From Stomorhina lunata (taxonomy: Eukaryota > Arthropoda > Insecta > Diptera > Rhiniidae), in contig OW121740.1 of NCBI GenBank assembly GCA_933228675.1, forward strand, positions 130,107,799-130,171,798: DNA of 64,000 bases, in the 5' to 3' direction. Of the stretch, positions 1-11,893 are shown piece after piece; the stretch's first letter is position 1, and the number at the start of each line of letters is the position of its first letter. A program made the position numbers and the translations under genes. The notes under the pieces are model-generated. The model had not been told where the DNA came from and made no database searches. It saw only the letters and a program-made list of their open reading frames with translations.

Positions 1-232
1 GATAAGGATAGTTTAAACGTGATACATTAAGAATTAAGGCAGCAGATTCTTAAGAACACCATGATATTCGGCAGAGCAAACTTAATGATTTCGAGTGTTT
101 TATTATAGGAATCTTTTGTGTTCAAATTTTATTATTTTTTATATTAACTTTCTCCAAGTGAATGTTTCTTTGTTTCACTACCTTAAAAACAGTTTATTTT
201 TTTGATTTTAGAAATAAAAGATGCTGAAACTT

Positions 233-238
233 TTTATT
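233..238 (-). terminator. Poly(A) signal of the first rhodanese gene
   Basis: AATAAA on the minus strand about 50 bp downstream of the TAG stop. This is the expected position for 3' end formation. Confidence 0.6.
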
Positions 239-287
239 GAAACATCCTATATTTCTATTTAAACATACAACATATTTTTACTATCTA

Positions 288-818
288 TTATTTGACTAGA
301 CCTTCCTTATCGGCCCACTCTGTCCATGAACCCAAATAGTTTTTCGTATTTTTGTAGCCCAAAGTTCTGGCTAATTCTGCCGCATTTTGTGATCTCCTAC
401 CAATCTTACAATGGAATATTATTTCAGTATCCTTATCCGGTTTATCGCGACCATACTTTGCCTTAAATGCACCCTTGTCTAAACTATCCGACAATTCCTC
501 CGTTACTTTCCCCAGAGGTATATTAATGCTTGTAGGTATTTGTCCGGTTTCTTGGAGTTCATTGGGTTCTCTAACATCTATTAAGAGCTTCTTAGGATGT
601 TTTGCTATTTGTTTTACTTCCTCATAGGTAACTATTGGTATATTATTGATGGCCGAAGACGAGTATTGTTTAACAAAACTATCACATTTGTCCGTCTGTG
701 GGACTGCTAGTAGTCCAGCTGCCTTCTTCAGACCCACTGATGCTGCAAATCCATTATATTTTAAAAAATTAATGGAGGCAATTCTTGTTATTTGATTTAT
801 AAGATACATTGAAGACAT
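288..818 (-). CDS. Single-domain rhodanese-like sulfurtransferase, probably mitochondrial
   Basis: 176-residue single-exon protein. The rhodanese fold spans about residues 62-172, with the DVREPNE segment near 81 and the active-site loop CKIGRR at 137-142, so Cys137 is the predicted persulfide-forming residue. Enzymes of this family move sulfur from thiosulfate or persulfides to acceptors such as cyanide or glutathione. The first ~60 residues lie outside the domain, lack a long hydrophobic run and are basic and Ser/Ala/Asn-rich, which fits a mitochondrial presequence; this is inference. The first Met of the open frame was used; an alternative Met is at residue 4. A poly(A) signal lies about 50 bp past the stop. 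A second rhodanese gene lies 3.8 kb away on the same strand with a different N-terminus, so this is half of a duplicated pair. It resembles the small Drosophila rhodaneses (Hsp67Bb/CG12279/CG6000 type), but I cannot say which is the orthologue. Confidence 0.9.
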   Translation of the reverse strand: MSSMYLINQITRIASINFLKYNGFAASVGLKKAAGLLAVPQTDKCDSFVKQYSSSAINNIPIVTYEEVKQIAKHPKKLLIDVREPNELQETGQIPTSINIPLGKVTEELSDSLDKGAFKAKYGRDKPDKDTEIIFHCKIGRRSQNAAELARTLGYKNTKNYLGSWTEWADKEGLVK

Positions 819-1182
819 TATTTGTTTACTTATTTTTAATGAATATTTTAGTTATTTTCCAATTATTGCATAATATAAGACAAGCACTAGCGGCTTTTGA
901 CTACTAATAACAAATAAGGTCAGTGTAGCCAGAAGTATTAAAGTAAAGCCTGGGTAGCCAGATGTTGATTTACAACATTATTTTCGAAAAGATTAATGTT
1001 AAAAATTAGAATTTGTATTATCAATTTCTTTGAAAAGTTTGGTTTTAGTATAAAATATGTAAAAAGAGTATGAAATATCATGGAAATTATATTTCATAAA
1101 TTCCCCACCCCCGAAACCTTTTATGTGATAAAAAATAGCAAATTAGAAAAAATATGATAACTAAATTTAGCAAAAATATTAT
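819..1182. other. Upstream flank of the rhodanese gene, no gene seen
   Basis: AT-rich sequence upstream of the minus-strand rhodanese start. It should hold the promoter, but I see no clear TATA box or other recognisable element and no coding potential. Confidence 0.4.
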
Positions 1183-1997
1183 TATACCCTTCACCACCAT
1201 AGGTGGAAAGGGTATTATAAGTTTGTGCTGATGTTTGTAACGCATAGAAATATTTGTCTTAGACCCACCTTTTAGTATACCAATAGGCTTAGAATCACTT
1301 TCTGAGTCGATTTAGCGATGTCCGTCCGTCCGTCTGGCTGGCTGGCTGGACGGCTGGCTGGACCCCCATGTAAACCTTGTAATCAAACTACAGGTCGCAA
1401 TTCTAAAGATAATTTGATGAAATTTGGCACAGATCATTTTTTGATAATGGGACCATGGCTATTGAAATTGGTCAAAATCGGTCCATTATTTATGGTACCT
1501 CCCATAGGTCCCACTTCCCGGAATAGCAATATTGGCCACGAATATCAATATTTTTTCATGAAATTTAAAACAAATACTGCTTATGTCAACTAAAACCACT
1601 GTACCAAATTTTGTTGAAATCGGTCCACATTTGACCATAGCTCCCATACAAACTCTTCTTTAAAAACGCACTAAATGAGACAAAAAGTCACTAAAACGGT
1701 CGTAAATCTAAAGATAATGGAAATTTTGAGTCTATTTTCTGCATACATAATTTTTGTAACAACTGTAATCAATCTGCCAAATTTCGAGATAATCGGTCCA
1801 CATTTGACCCTAGCTCTCATATAAGTCCAAATGACGGAAACAGGTTGAATATATAAGTTTTGAGAAAATGTTTGTATGATGGCAAAATTTAGCAAATATT
1901 TGTCTTTACACAGGAAAAATAACACCTTTGACCTTAGTGGTGAAGGGTATCGTATGGTCGGCTTGACCGACTATAGCGCTTTCTTACTTGTTTTTTA
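1183..1997 (+). repeat. Interspersed repeat family 'R150', copy A
   Basis: About 815 bp, starting with ATACCCTTCACCACCATAGG. An inverted version of that end lies near the right side (...GTGGTGAAGGGTAT), followed by a terminal CGACTATAGCGCTTTC. Inside, a segment containing CGGTCCACATTTGACC and AGCTCCCATA recurs at roughly 150-bp spacing. Other copies lie at 5.4-7.1, 9.5-10.7, 35.5-36.1 and 36.9-37.8 kb. Small open frames in it reflect the repeat, not genes. The class is unknown; the inverted ends suggest a non-autonomous DNA element. Confidence 0.8.
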
Positions 1998-2404
1998 TTA
2001 GATATGTCTGAAAACTTAAATATTTTCTTTAAAAGTTTTCACAAAATATTATTTGTCAAAACAGTAAAATATTTAACGTAGCTTTAAATTATGTAGACAG
2101 CTACTTTAAATTATTTGATGTTAACAAAAGATTAACATCGGTTTAGATAATACTTTAAGGAATTTTGCTAAACTTTAGTTTACCAATCGTTGTTAAATTT
2201 TTTTGCATAAGACCGTAAAAGTTAAGGGATTTGAGTATATTATAAAATTTAGAGATTTTTCGAGCTCTTTAATGGGTTAGAATCTTATGGTTTGGGAGAT
2301 AAATGATCGATGAAGTAGGAATTAACGTTATTAAATAGCGGTTAGAAATAAAAAAACAACTTTACGATGTTCATATTTTGATCCTTTATTATATTTGTGA
2401 AAAA
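1998..2404. other. AT-rich spacer, nothing recognised
   Basis: No coding frame with family resemblance and no clear repeat structure. It separates the repeat copy from retrotransposon fragments. Confidence 0.4.
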
Positions 2405-2880
2405 GAAATAGGCCACTTCTATCAAAACTTATTGGTTTTGGTGTCGGTAATAACTTTTCTCGATTTATATGGAGCTTCCTTAAAGATTATGGGCATTAAG
2501 TCTTGGATCGGTGAGGAAACAGCTAAGAACTGGCATAACTTGGACACTTGCACAATATCTGGGACCTTATGGCCCGACTTAAATATACGCAAGACCAAGC
2601 TCTTGCTAGGTCTTAGCAGAACCAGTCTTAGGAAATGCATAGGTTTTCTAACCAGAGACTTAAATTTCTTGGTAACAGATTCCATGAGGAACTGGGCGAC
2701 ATACAGCAGTGCGAACTGACTGACGTTGTAACACTTTCTAGAAACTTCTACCTCCACTCTTCTCTCTCTTTCTCTTCCCGTTATCGTTATTTACTTTCAG
2801 ACCTGAAGGTCTCCGAGTGAAGACGCCGCTTTCCTTACATTACCTTTTCAACCTAACCTAACATAACCTCCTCAAAGATC
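2405..2880 (+). mobile_element. Degenerate non-LTR retrotransposon, 3' coding piece
   Basis: The plus frame at about 2540-2720 reads a segment around LLLGLSRTSLRKCIGFLT, which resembles the conserved stretch after the RNase H domain in I/LOA-like non-LTR elements (usually ...LLSLSR..L....GLLTGH). It is interrupted by stops and ends in a CCTAACCTAACATAACC stretch typical of fly retrotransposon 3' ends. No intact frame remains. The family assignment is tentative. Confidence 0.4.
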
Positions 2881-3440
2881 GCACTATACGAGTCGTTATA
2901 GATGGAATCTCATCAAACAAATTCAAGATTAGTTCACGGGTACCGCAAGGCTCTGTTCTTTCTCCTACACTATTTCTTATCTGTATAAATTACCTTCTAC
3001 GTCAAACTTCTAATCCTATCTGCTCTTTTGCAGATGATAGTAACATTTGCCATTCTTATTTATTCAATCATAGACCAAGCCTTTTTAAACGCACGGCATA
3101 TAATATTACTTCATCTGTATTAATAGGCGGTATAAATATTAAGGAATCAGATGCTCTTGATGTTCTGGGCATGAGAATTCAATGTGGGTGTCCGTTAGGC
3201 AAATCACATTTTTCAAGTGTCGCAAGAAGCATTCAAGTGCCTCGGTTTTTTAAAACGGTGTAAGAGATACTTCACTTCATCTGATCTCCTTACTATTTAC
3301 ATCACCTATATCCGACCGAAAATAGAATACAACTCTCATGGATGGGCCGGTGCTTTAAAATCTGGAGCACAGTCACAATATGGGTTAAGTCACACTGTTC
3401 CATCGTTACTACTTTGGAATGTGCTCTAACGAAATCAGGG
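2881..3440 (+). mobile_element. Degenerate reverse transcriptase fragment of a second LINE
   Basis: Translating with frame changes gives RT hallmarks: VPQGSVLSPTLFLI near 2940-2985, then SFADDSN near 3025-3050 (the catalytic Y/FADD box), and downstream AFKCLGFLKRCKRYFTS and YIRPKIEYNSHGWAGA at about 3225-3350. These blocks are in order, but stops and gaps separate them, so the copy is dead. It abuts the fragment upstream and may be a separate insertion. Confidence 0.65.
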
Positions 3441-4586
3441 AGCTCGTTCCCGATACTCGCAAAAAAACAAACAAAACAAAATTTGATCAAAAATTTAATT
3501 TTGCGACATTATTTTTGTTATAAAAATATATTTAATGAAAAAAGTAATTTTTTTAATCGAATATTAAAAAACCGTTATAATTTATTAAACTAAAAATTCA
3601 AAATATATGGGCAAAAATCAAACAGTTTTTATTCCTTTGAAAACGATTTTCAACTTGAATAATTTTTGTACCTTAGGAGTTCGGAAAATCTAATTACAGA
3701 TTTTGAACCCGCAAAGCTTCAGGTATACTGAACATAATATCTAAGTAGCGCAAATTTGCGCTTCTAAGCGTAATTGGCATGCAAATTAAAAAAAAAAAAA
3801 GTTAAAAAATCGATTGAAGCATTCAAGTTTTTCTTCATATTTCGTCTTCTTCTACATTTGTTCTAACATTTGCACCCAAGTCGTTATTCTACGAAATAGA
3901 CACCACACTTAGGGGATGAATCCACTTTCCTCTAAATTTTAATTTCGTCACTTCTAATACTACTTAATGGCTGCCAAAATTTGAAGCACGTTTTAGAAAT
4001 TTCCTCAGGGAATTTCAAAAAAAGTTTCAAAGAATTTCAAAAAAATACATAAGGATTTGTATATCTTTCAGTTTCGCATCTTATATTGCTTTTAATGGTT
4101 TTAGATTGCAAACTGAGACAAAATCACATAAGGCATGAAAGCGACGTCATTTATAACCGATTTGCATCAATATTTTGTCAAATATCTCTTTATTAGCTGA
4201 GAACGCAAAGGTTTTATCTAAAAACATTTCAATGAAGCACATCGCGAATTTTGCTCAAAATCGATCAGGAATGGTCTTAAAACTATTCTTTAATACAGCT
4301 TTACCTTAGATCTGAAGCGCACCAAAATATTATAAGGATTAACGATTTGATGGACCAAATAAGAATTTTATCAAAAAAAAATTTTGAATTTTGTTAATTT
4401 AATGGACCGGTTTCTTGTTATAAAATACAAACCTGAGACCAAACATTGGTGGTGTATAAATGTAAGCTTTATTTAACAAAAAACATAATATTTTTATTAC
4501 ATATAAACATATACGTAATTATATAAAGTTTGATTTACTCAAATTTTGGTTATTCCATAATAAAGTTATTTTCCTTTGTTTTATCT
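3441..4586. other. Intergenic, no gene seen
   Basis: AT-rich DNA downstream of the second rhodanese gene. It has no long open frame, no recognised repeat end and no RNA gene that I can support. Its right edge includes that gene's 3' UTR. Confidence 0.4.
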
Positions 4587-5057
4587 TTATTCCTTAGGTA
4601 AACCTTCATGTTCGGCCCAATCTAGCCACGACCCCTTGTAGTTTTTAACATTAGTATATCCCAATTGTACAGCAATTTCTGCAGCCTGTTGTGCTCTCTT
4701 GCCCGATCTACACGAGAAGATAATTTGTGAATCACTTAATGGTTTATCACGACCATATTTTTGCTTAAAATCTTCTGCTTTCACATTCGACGATAATTCT
4801 TGTTGTACCACAGCCAAAGGTATATTGATGCTTGTGGGTATTTTACCCGTTTCTTGAAGTTCCTCGGGTCTACGTACGTCGATTAAAAGTTTTTCGGGGT
4901 GATTTGGTAGATCTTTAATTTCTTCATAGTAGGCAATCTGTATTTTATTTTCGGCATTCGCCATTGTTTCCGTATGAGTCGTCTGAAGTATGACAAACAA
5001 TGGCAAAACGAAAGTTGCGAATCGAAATTTTGTAGTTGTTGGTTTCATTTTACGCAA
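4587..5057 (-). CDS. Single-domain rhodanese-like sulfurtransferase with signal-like N-terminus
   Basis: 156-residue protein, paralogous to the gene at 288-818; they share the ETGxIPTSINIPL and KYGRDKP segments. The domain spans about residues 42-152 and the active loop CRSGKR is at 116-121, with Cys116 as the expected catalytic residue. The N-terminus differs from its paralogue: after a basic start comes a hydrophobic run, FATFVLPLFVILQ (13-25), that looks like a signal peptide or anchor. If translation instead began at Met32 (MANAENK), the product would be a compact cytosolic rhodanese of 125 residues. I therefore rate the domain as certain and the location as open. The stop codon overlaps an AATAAA on the coding strand. 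An N-terminal hydrophobic leader is unusual for this family of small cytosolic or mitochondrial enzymes. Confidence 0.88.
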   Translation of the reverse strand: MRKMKPTTTKFRFATFVLPLFVILQTTHTETMANAENKIQIAYYEEIKDLPNHPEKLLIDVRRPEELQETGKIPTSINIPLAVVQQELSSNVKAEDFKQKYGRDKPLSDSQIIFSCRSGKRAQQAAEIAVQLGYTNVKNYKGSWLDWAEHEGLPKE

Positions 5058-5447
5058 TAGACTGTTTTGGTTGGACCGAGAATCATCTAATAAATCAAAA
5101 CAAGCTTATGGTCGGTCACTCATATCATGAACACAGTCTTGGCTATATACTCGTATGTGTTCATGACATTCAAATTTTATTGCTTTAAGTTAAGCTTCCT
5201 TTAGCTTTTTTCAAGAGCTTTGTTTTCTATGAAGAGATAATGTGGAGTTAAACCACTGTTGTATTTTAAGATTGTAACAGAAAACATTTCGTGTATATAC
5301 CCATGCAGAATTTTAAGTTCGAACGGCAAATGCATTAGTAAGAGAACCGTAACCGTTGTGTTTTTTGCAACCGTTGACGGCAGTCTACCTCGCGTTTTTA
5401 TGAGAAAATGAAAAAGCAAATTTTGTCTGGTTATTAAGCATTATATT
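5058..5447. other. Upstream flank, no gene seen
   Basis: Short intergenic piece upstream of the second rhodanese gene, up to the next repeat. It presumably includes the promoter, but no motif stands out. Confidence 0.35.
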
Positions 5448-7690
5448 TATACCCTTCAACACCATAGGTGGAAAGGGTATTATAAGTTTGTGCTGATGCA
5501 TGTAAAGCATAGAAATATTTGTCTTAGACCCACCTTTTAGTATACCAATAGGCTTAGAATCACTTTCTGAGTCGATTTAGCGATGTCAGTCCTTCCGTCC
5601 GTCTGGCTGGCTGGACCCCCATGAAAACCATGTAATCAAAGTACAGTAATTTGATGAAATTTGGCGCGGATAATTTTTTTGATAGTGGGACCATGGTTAT
5701 TGAAATATTTATGGTACCTCCCATAGGTCCCACTTCCCGAAATCGATATATTGACCACAATATTTTTTCATGAAATTTAAAGCGAATCCTGCTCATGTAA
5801 AATAAAATCACTGTACCAAATTTCGTTGAAATCGGTCCACATTTGACCATAGCTCCCATACAACCTCTTCTATCAAAACGCACTAAATGAGACAAAATCA
5901 CTAAAACGCTCGTAAATCTGATGATAATGAGAATTTTAACTTTATTTTTTGCATACATAATTTTTGTAATAACTGTAATCAAGGTGCCAAATTTCGAGAT
6001 AATCGGTCCACATTTTACCATAGCTCTCATATAAGTCCAAATGACGGAAACAGCTTAAATATATATATGTTTTGAGAAAATGTTTGTATGATGGCAAAAT
6101 TTAGAAAATATTTGTCTTTGTACAGGAAAAAGAACACCTTTGACCTTAGTGATGAAGGGTATCGTATGGTCGGGCTTGATCGACTATAGCATTTTCTTAC
6201 TTGTTGTATTATATAAATTTGAACAAGCTGTACCGTTAATAGTGCGCTACCATCAAGCAAGCTTGATAAATGTTATGGATACTCTGCCACATTCTATTTC
6301 ATTGTAAAAAAGGAGAAGCTATATGCATCTGACATGGCTCAGTCGTATTAATTTTGACTGATAACTTAGTTAAGAGAAAGCTTTCTGCAAGATGGCTGCC
6401 TCATTTGCTCATAATCAAGTACAAACGAATTTCATAAAAATTTTGGCGTTGTTCAAAAGTAATACAAGTTTTAGCACCGCTGACGTGGATCAACAACAAA
6501 ACACTCGAGACGAAACAGTGCATTTGTCGGAATGAATCGGTGGTAAGACCGCATTTGGACAAGAAATAAGTCATTTTTCAAAAGTAATTTTTCAAAAAGC
6601 TACTACAAATTTTCCAAATTTTCGTAAACTCTTGATAGTACGGTCAGGTTTGCTCAATTTTAATTCTGTCAGTTTTTTCTCATACAAATTCAAGACTTGA
6701 AATCGGTCCACATTTGACCATAGCTCCCATACAAACTCTTCTATCAAAACGCACTAAATGAGACAAAATCACTAAAACGCTCGTAAATCTGATGATAATG
6801 AGAATTTTTACTTTATTTTTTGCATACATAATTTTTGTAATAACTGTAATCAAGGTGCCAAATTTCGAGATAATCGGTCCACATTTTACCCTAGCTCTCA
6901 TATAAGTCCAAATGAAGGAAACAGCTTAAATATATATATGTTTTGAGAAAATGTTTGTATGATGGTAAAATTTAGCAAATATTTGTCTTTATACAGGAAA
7001 AAGAACACCTTTGACCTTAGTGATGAAGGGTATCGTATGGTCGGGCTTGATCGACTATAGCATTTTCTTACTTGTTTTATTATATAAATTTGAACAAGCT
7101 GTACCGTTAATAATGCGCTACCATCAAGCAAGCTTGATAAATGTTATGGATACTCTGCCACATTCTATTTCATTGTAAAAAAAGAGAAGCTATATACATC
7201 TGACATGGCTCAGTCGTATTAATTTTGACTGATAACTTAGTTAAGAGAAAGCTTTCTGCAAGATGGCTGCCTCATTTGCTCATAATCAAGTACAAACGAA
7301 TTTCATAAAAATTTTGGCGTTGTTCAAAAGTAATACAAGTTTTAGCAACGCTGACGTGGATCAACAACAAAACACTCGAGACGAAACAGTGCATTTGTCG
7401 GGATGAATCGGTGGTAAGACCGCATTTGGACAAGAAAAAAGTCATTTTTCAAAAGTAATTTTTCAAAAAGCTACTACAAATTTTCCAAATTTTCGTAAAC
7501 TCTTGATAGTACGGTCAGGTTTGCTCAATTTTAATTCTGTCAGTTTTTTCTCATACAAATTCAAGACTTGATAAGCCAAACCTGACTATGTAAAAGTAGA
7601 CAAAATATTATTTTGACAATGTATGCCGCAACCAACGGTTAAGGGTATTATATAATCGGGCTTGACTGATACTAATACTTTCTCATTTAT
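5448..7690 (+). repeat. R150 repeat copy B, composite with an 871-bp tandem duplication
   Basis: This starts like copy A and carries the same CGGTCCACATTTGACC blocks. An 871-bp segment at 5829-6699 is followed directly by a near-identical second copy at 6700-7570; both end in CAAGACTTGA. Each unit contains the right half of an R150 element plus about 490 bp of other sequence, part of which (TACGGTCAGGTTTGCTC and neighbours) also occurs in a MITE at 21.9-22.5 kb. The few differences between units suggest a recent duplication. No real gene is inside. Confidence 0.85.
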
Positions 7691-8712
7691 TTAATTATGA
7701 GATTATCAATCCGACTGTTATCAAAAGTTTACTTTTCCCCATTGTTTTTTACAGATTATTAATCCGGTTCTTATCAAAAGTTCATTTCTCCCATTGTATT
7801 TTCCTGTTGTATTCAACAGATCACACAAAATTCTTTAAAAACTCCATGTCCAGTTTTTAAAGATAAAAATATAAACATCAGAATATAAATAAATAACTTA
7901 TTTTTAACATATTTCTATTATCGAATATAAATTGAAATGACGAAAAAAAAATTGAACAAATTTAATTTATATTAAATTTTTGCACTTCAGCTAACGATAT
8001 ATGTACATTTACCACCAAGTTTTATACTAAGCTAAGATTAATAATAAATTGTCAATGAATATTTCACACATTTTACATTCTAATCTTATTTCACTACGTC
8101 ATAAATGGGTTTGAATTTGTATTTCGGACATGGCGTGAGGTTTTTTCCAAATAAAGTCCGGGTTCATTTTGAAATTTTCTCAAAGAAATAATGTTATTGT
8201 TTTTTTTAACGACAAAAATGATCCGACTAGTATTATTATTATTATTAATTGAGATCAAATAATATAACCCAATCTAAGAGTGTGACTTATGTCTGGGTGG
8301 TCATACCCTACTGAATTTCATTCGATTTAGGTTTACTTCCTGAGTCGGTTTAACGATATATGTATATCTGAATTTTCCTTTTATATTTGCAATTTTCGAA
8401 TAATAATTTTCAAGTTTCAAATGCATTTCAGAATTTTCGTTCCCGGATTTTTCTCTTTTTTACGATTTTCGAATCACCATGTTTAAGTTTTAAATGCATT
8501 TGAGAATTTTCCATTCGTTTTTCAATGAATTCTATTAGTATTTAAGAAATTCCTGGACCTCTATTTTCTTCTCGACTTAACTCAATTTCATTACTTTCTT
8601 ATCTCTTCCATTTTCTCTATTTTGGAAGAATCGCGATAGACCCACCGATATTTCAGAAATTTGTAAATGAATTTAAAAAAGCAAAACAAAATTATAACTA
8701 TTTTAAATTGTT
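7691..8712. other. Intergenic, no gene seen
   Basis: AT-rich spacer containing a short ATT microsatellite near 8230-8250 and the 3' flank of the ATP synthase e gene. Nothing else is recognised. Confidence 0.4.
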
Positions 8713-8718
8713 TTTATT
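8713..8718 (-). terminator. Poly(A) signal of the ATP synthase e gene
   Basis: AATAAA on the minus strand about 34 bp beyond the TAA stop. Confidence 0.6.
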
Positions 8719-8751
8719 TAAATCGCGGTTTCATATGTAAATAAAATGATT

Positions 8752-8991
8752 TTAGTCCAATTTTCCCGATAATATATCGATGGCACGCTTCTCGGCTTCT
8801 GCTAAACGTTTTTTGTCTTTAGCTATTTTTTCATCACGTATTTTTTTGATCTTAGCCTCCTCTTCTCGGGCTATTGCTTCCTTCTTTGCCAAACGTTTTT
8901 GATTAAATGCACCATAGAAAATACCTAGGCCTAACATGGACCAACGTCCAAGTTTTATTAAACCTGAGACACGATGCGGCGGCTGGCTCAT
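8752..8991 (-). CDS. ATPsynE: Mitochondrial ATP synthase subunit e
   Basis: A 79-residue protein, the usual length for subunit e of the F1Fo ATP synthase (Drosophila CG3321). Subunit e is an inner-membrane supernumerary subunit needed for dimer formation and cristae shaping. The start SQPPHRVSGLIKLGRWSML leads into a membrane segment (about residues 16-28, GLGIFYGA) with closely spaced glycines, in line with the family's GxxxG dimer motif. The rest is a basic/acidic helix (KEAIAREEEAKIKKIRDEK) expected to project into the intermembrane space. It is a single exon with the first Met used, and the whole family profile is present. It stands alone between repeats, with no partner gene nearby. Confidence 0.93.
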   Translation of the reverse strand: MSQPPHRVSGLIKLGRWSMLGLGIFYGAFNQKRLAKKEAIAREEEAKIKKIRDEKIAKDKKRLAEAEKRAIDILSGKLD

Positions 8992-9467
8992 GATGCTTTT
9001 CTTAAGAGAGCTATTTCAAAATTTGATGTTTTGATTAGTGAAGATAAAATTCCGATAAACCATTACAAGATTTATTAAAGATGATAACTAATGCAGAGCA
9101 CAGTGGGATGACATTTTTTTTATCTTAGGGACATAAAATTTCATTTCGCGGGTGACTCAGTTTTATTAGCTGAGTCCAACTATGAACATCGATCAGTTTG
9201 AATTGTTAGATATTAGTTTCTGGTTTCTCTTGGAAACTGCTACCTAGAAATTTAAGCATCTGATTCTCGAGCGGATGGTAGTGGCAGGGAATAAGTTTAC
9301 CTATTTGGGAGTGTTTTTATCTGATCATAGTCTACATATATTCGAAAACCCTCTACCCCCCTACCCAACTGAATCAACATATTTCCAATGCAAAATTGGA
9401 CAAGCCTTAATCGATTTTTAGGAGCGGCTAAGAAACATTTTTTAAAAACATAAAATAGCCTGACAAT
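8992..9467. other. Upstream flank of ATP synthase e, no gene seen
   Basis: Presumed promoter and 5' UTR region of the minus-strand gene, then plain intergenic DNA up to the next R150 copy. No motif could be assigned. Confidence 0.35.
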
Positions 9468-10716
9468 TAATAAAACAAACAAGTAAGAATATGCTATAGT
9501 CGGTCAAGCCCGACCATATGATACCCTTCACCACTTAGGTCAAATGTGTTCTTTTTCCTGATTAAAGACAAATATTTGCTAAATTTTACCATCATACAAA
9601 CATTTTCTCAAAACTTATATTTAAGCAGTTTCCGTCATTTGGACTTATATGAGAGCTAGGGTCAAAAGTGGACCAATTATCTCGAAATTTAGCAAGTTGA
9701 TTACAGTTTTTACAAAAAATAAGTATTCAAAAACTAAACTTAAAATTGTCATTATCTTTAGATTTACGAGCGTTTTGGTGATTTTTGTCTCAGTGCGTTT
9801 TGACAGAAGAGTTTATATGGGAGCTATGGTCAAATGTGGACCGATTTCAACGAAATTTGGCACAATGATTTTGGTTTACATAAGCAGTATTTGTTTTAAA
9901 TTTCATGAAAAAATATTGATATTTGCGGCCAAAATATCAATTCCGGCTAGTTTGACCTATGGGAGGTACCATAAATAATGGACCGATTTTGACGAATTTC
10001 AAAAGCCATGGTCCTACTATCAACATAATTATCTGTGCCAAATTTCATCAAATTATCTTTAGAATTGCGACCTGTACATGGTTTACATGGGGGTCCAACC
10101 AGCCGTCCAGCAAGACGGACGGACTGACATCGCTAGATTGACTCAGAAAGTGATTCTAAGTCTATTGGTATACTAAAAAATGGGTCTAAGACAAACATTT
10201 CTATGCGTTACATACATCAGCACAAACTTATAATACTTATAATAGTGCGTTTTGACAGAAGAGTGTGTATGGGAGCTATGGTCCAATGTGAACCGATTTT
10301 AACGAAATTTGGTACAGTGATTTTAGTTTAAGCAGTATTTGTTTGAAATTTCATGAAAAAATATTGATATTTGTGGCCAAAATATCAATTCCGGGAAGTG
10401 GACCTATGGGAGGTACCATAAATAATGAACCGATTTTGACGAATTTCAATAGCCATGGTCCCACTACCAAAATAATTATCTGTGCCAAATTCATCAATTA
10501 AATTATCTTTAGAATTGCGACGTGTACATTGATTACATGGTTTACATGGGGGTCCAGCCAGACGGACGGACGGACTGACATCGCTAGATTGACTCAGAAA
10601 GTGATTCTAAACCTATTGGTATACTAAAAGGTGGGTCTAAGACAAATATTTTTATGCGTTACATACATCAGTACGAACTTCAATACCCTTTCCACATATG
10701 GTGTTGAAGGGTATAA
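9468..10716 (-). repeat. R150 repeat copy D, inverted orientation, internally duplicated
   Basis: The same family as copy A, read on the opposite strand: it opens with the complement of the right end (AAGTAAGAATATGC...) and closes with the complement of the left end (GTTGAAGGGTAT). On the plus strand the internal blocks TATGAGAGCTAGGGTC, TATGGGAGCTATGGTC and TATGGGAGGTACCAT begin near 9646, 9817 and 9958, that is, 140-170 bp apart. A second version of the distal half (about 10246-10716) follows the first at an offset near 450 bp, so this copy also contains a tandem duplication. Confidence 0.8.
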
Positions 10717-11893
10717 AGAAAGAATATACATATGTACATCGAGCAGATGTACGAAATTATTGTTAAGTTCACTAAAACAATTAATTGTTTTTCGGTTTTT
10801 ATCAATTAATTAATTGTAAAAGAGGTGCAACAAATTAAAAAAAAATTGTATAAGATTAATTTTTTTTTTTGTTCTAAATATCAAAAACATATCCATTATT
10901 CTGAACTGGACTGCTAAGATTCTACAGGCATTGATTCTACCAGTGTACAGTAGGAAAATACCTGTGGACCACCTCTTTCAAAAATGTTACAGAAGCTATT
11001 ATAAAATCTTAACCCTCTAATTCATAAACGAAAAATACAGCTATGACAAGCTTATAATTCAAATGTTCCATACAAAATTCCTAATATAAGACTTTGATAA
11101 CTTTATAATTCGTTTATAAATTAGAAGCTAAATTTATAAATAATAAAAATTATGTGAACAGTTTTGAAAAGTTTTTATATGATCCTATTTAGGTATATGC
11201 TCGCAACTATTTTTAAAATTTTTTTGTAAACAAGTTTTATTTATAAATATAAAAATACAAGTTTCATTCTTTATTCTTTTTTTAAAGAGATAAACATAAA
11301 TAGAAATTAATAAAGGTAGTTTGTGTTAATAAATTTTAACTTTAAATTAATATAATAATAATATAGCAGTTTCTTAACTCTTAAAAATAAAAATATAAAA
11401 ATATGTAATACAATTTTTTTTTTTTGCTTTTAATATTAATATTATTTAATAATAAAGGGAAATAAAAATACTTGAAAATCAACTAATTTATAAATTTTCA
11501 TTATTTGAATAATTTATGAAAATATAAACTGAAAATATTAAAAAATTTAAATTATAAAAAACTAAATGTTGTTTAAAGTGATATTTCTAAATTTTTTAGA
11601 TATTTAATTAGGGTATCTATCTATGAGGTATATTTCGATATTTCAAAAATATAGAAAAAAACAATCTTAACTTTAAGATTATTTTTAACATTATAACATG
11701 ATCTATTGAAAGAATAAATCAAACAAATCTCATATTATTTTGTAGGAAAAATATATGTTTCCAAAGTAGTCTGAAACAATGTTAAATTAACATTAACTTT
11801 CAGTAGTACCATTACTGCTTTTTAAGGAAAGTATGTAATCAAATTTAAATTAGTATTGCCAACAACTAAATTTGAAGCTTTTTAATTTTCATT
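10717..11893. other. Intergenic, AT-rich
   Basis: Very AT-rich DNA downstream of PISD. It includes that gene's 3' UTR but has no gene or clear repeat boundary. Confidence 0.4.

Noticed and set aside
5560..6030. 156-codon open frame on the minus strand
   Set aside because: It lies wholly in an R150 repeat and reappears with shifts in other copies. The repeated M(R/G)A..VKCGPI phrases mirror the DNA modules, not a protein family.
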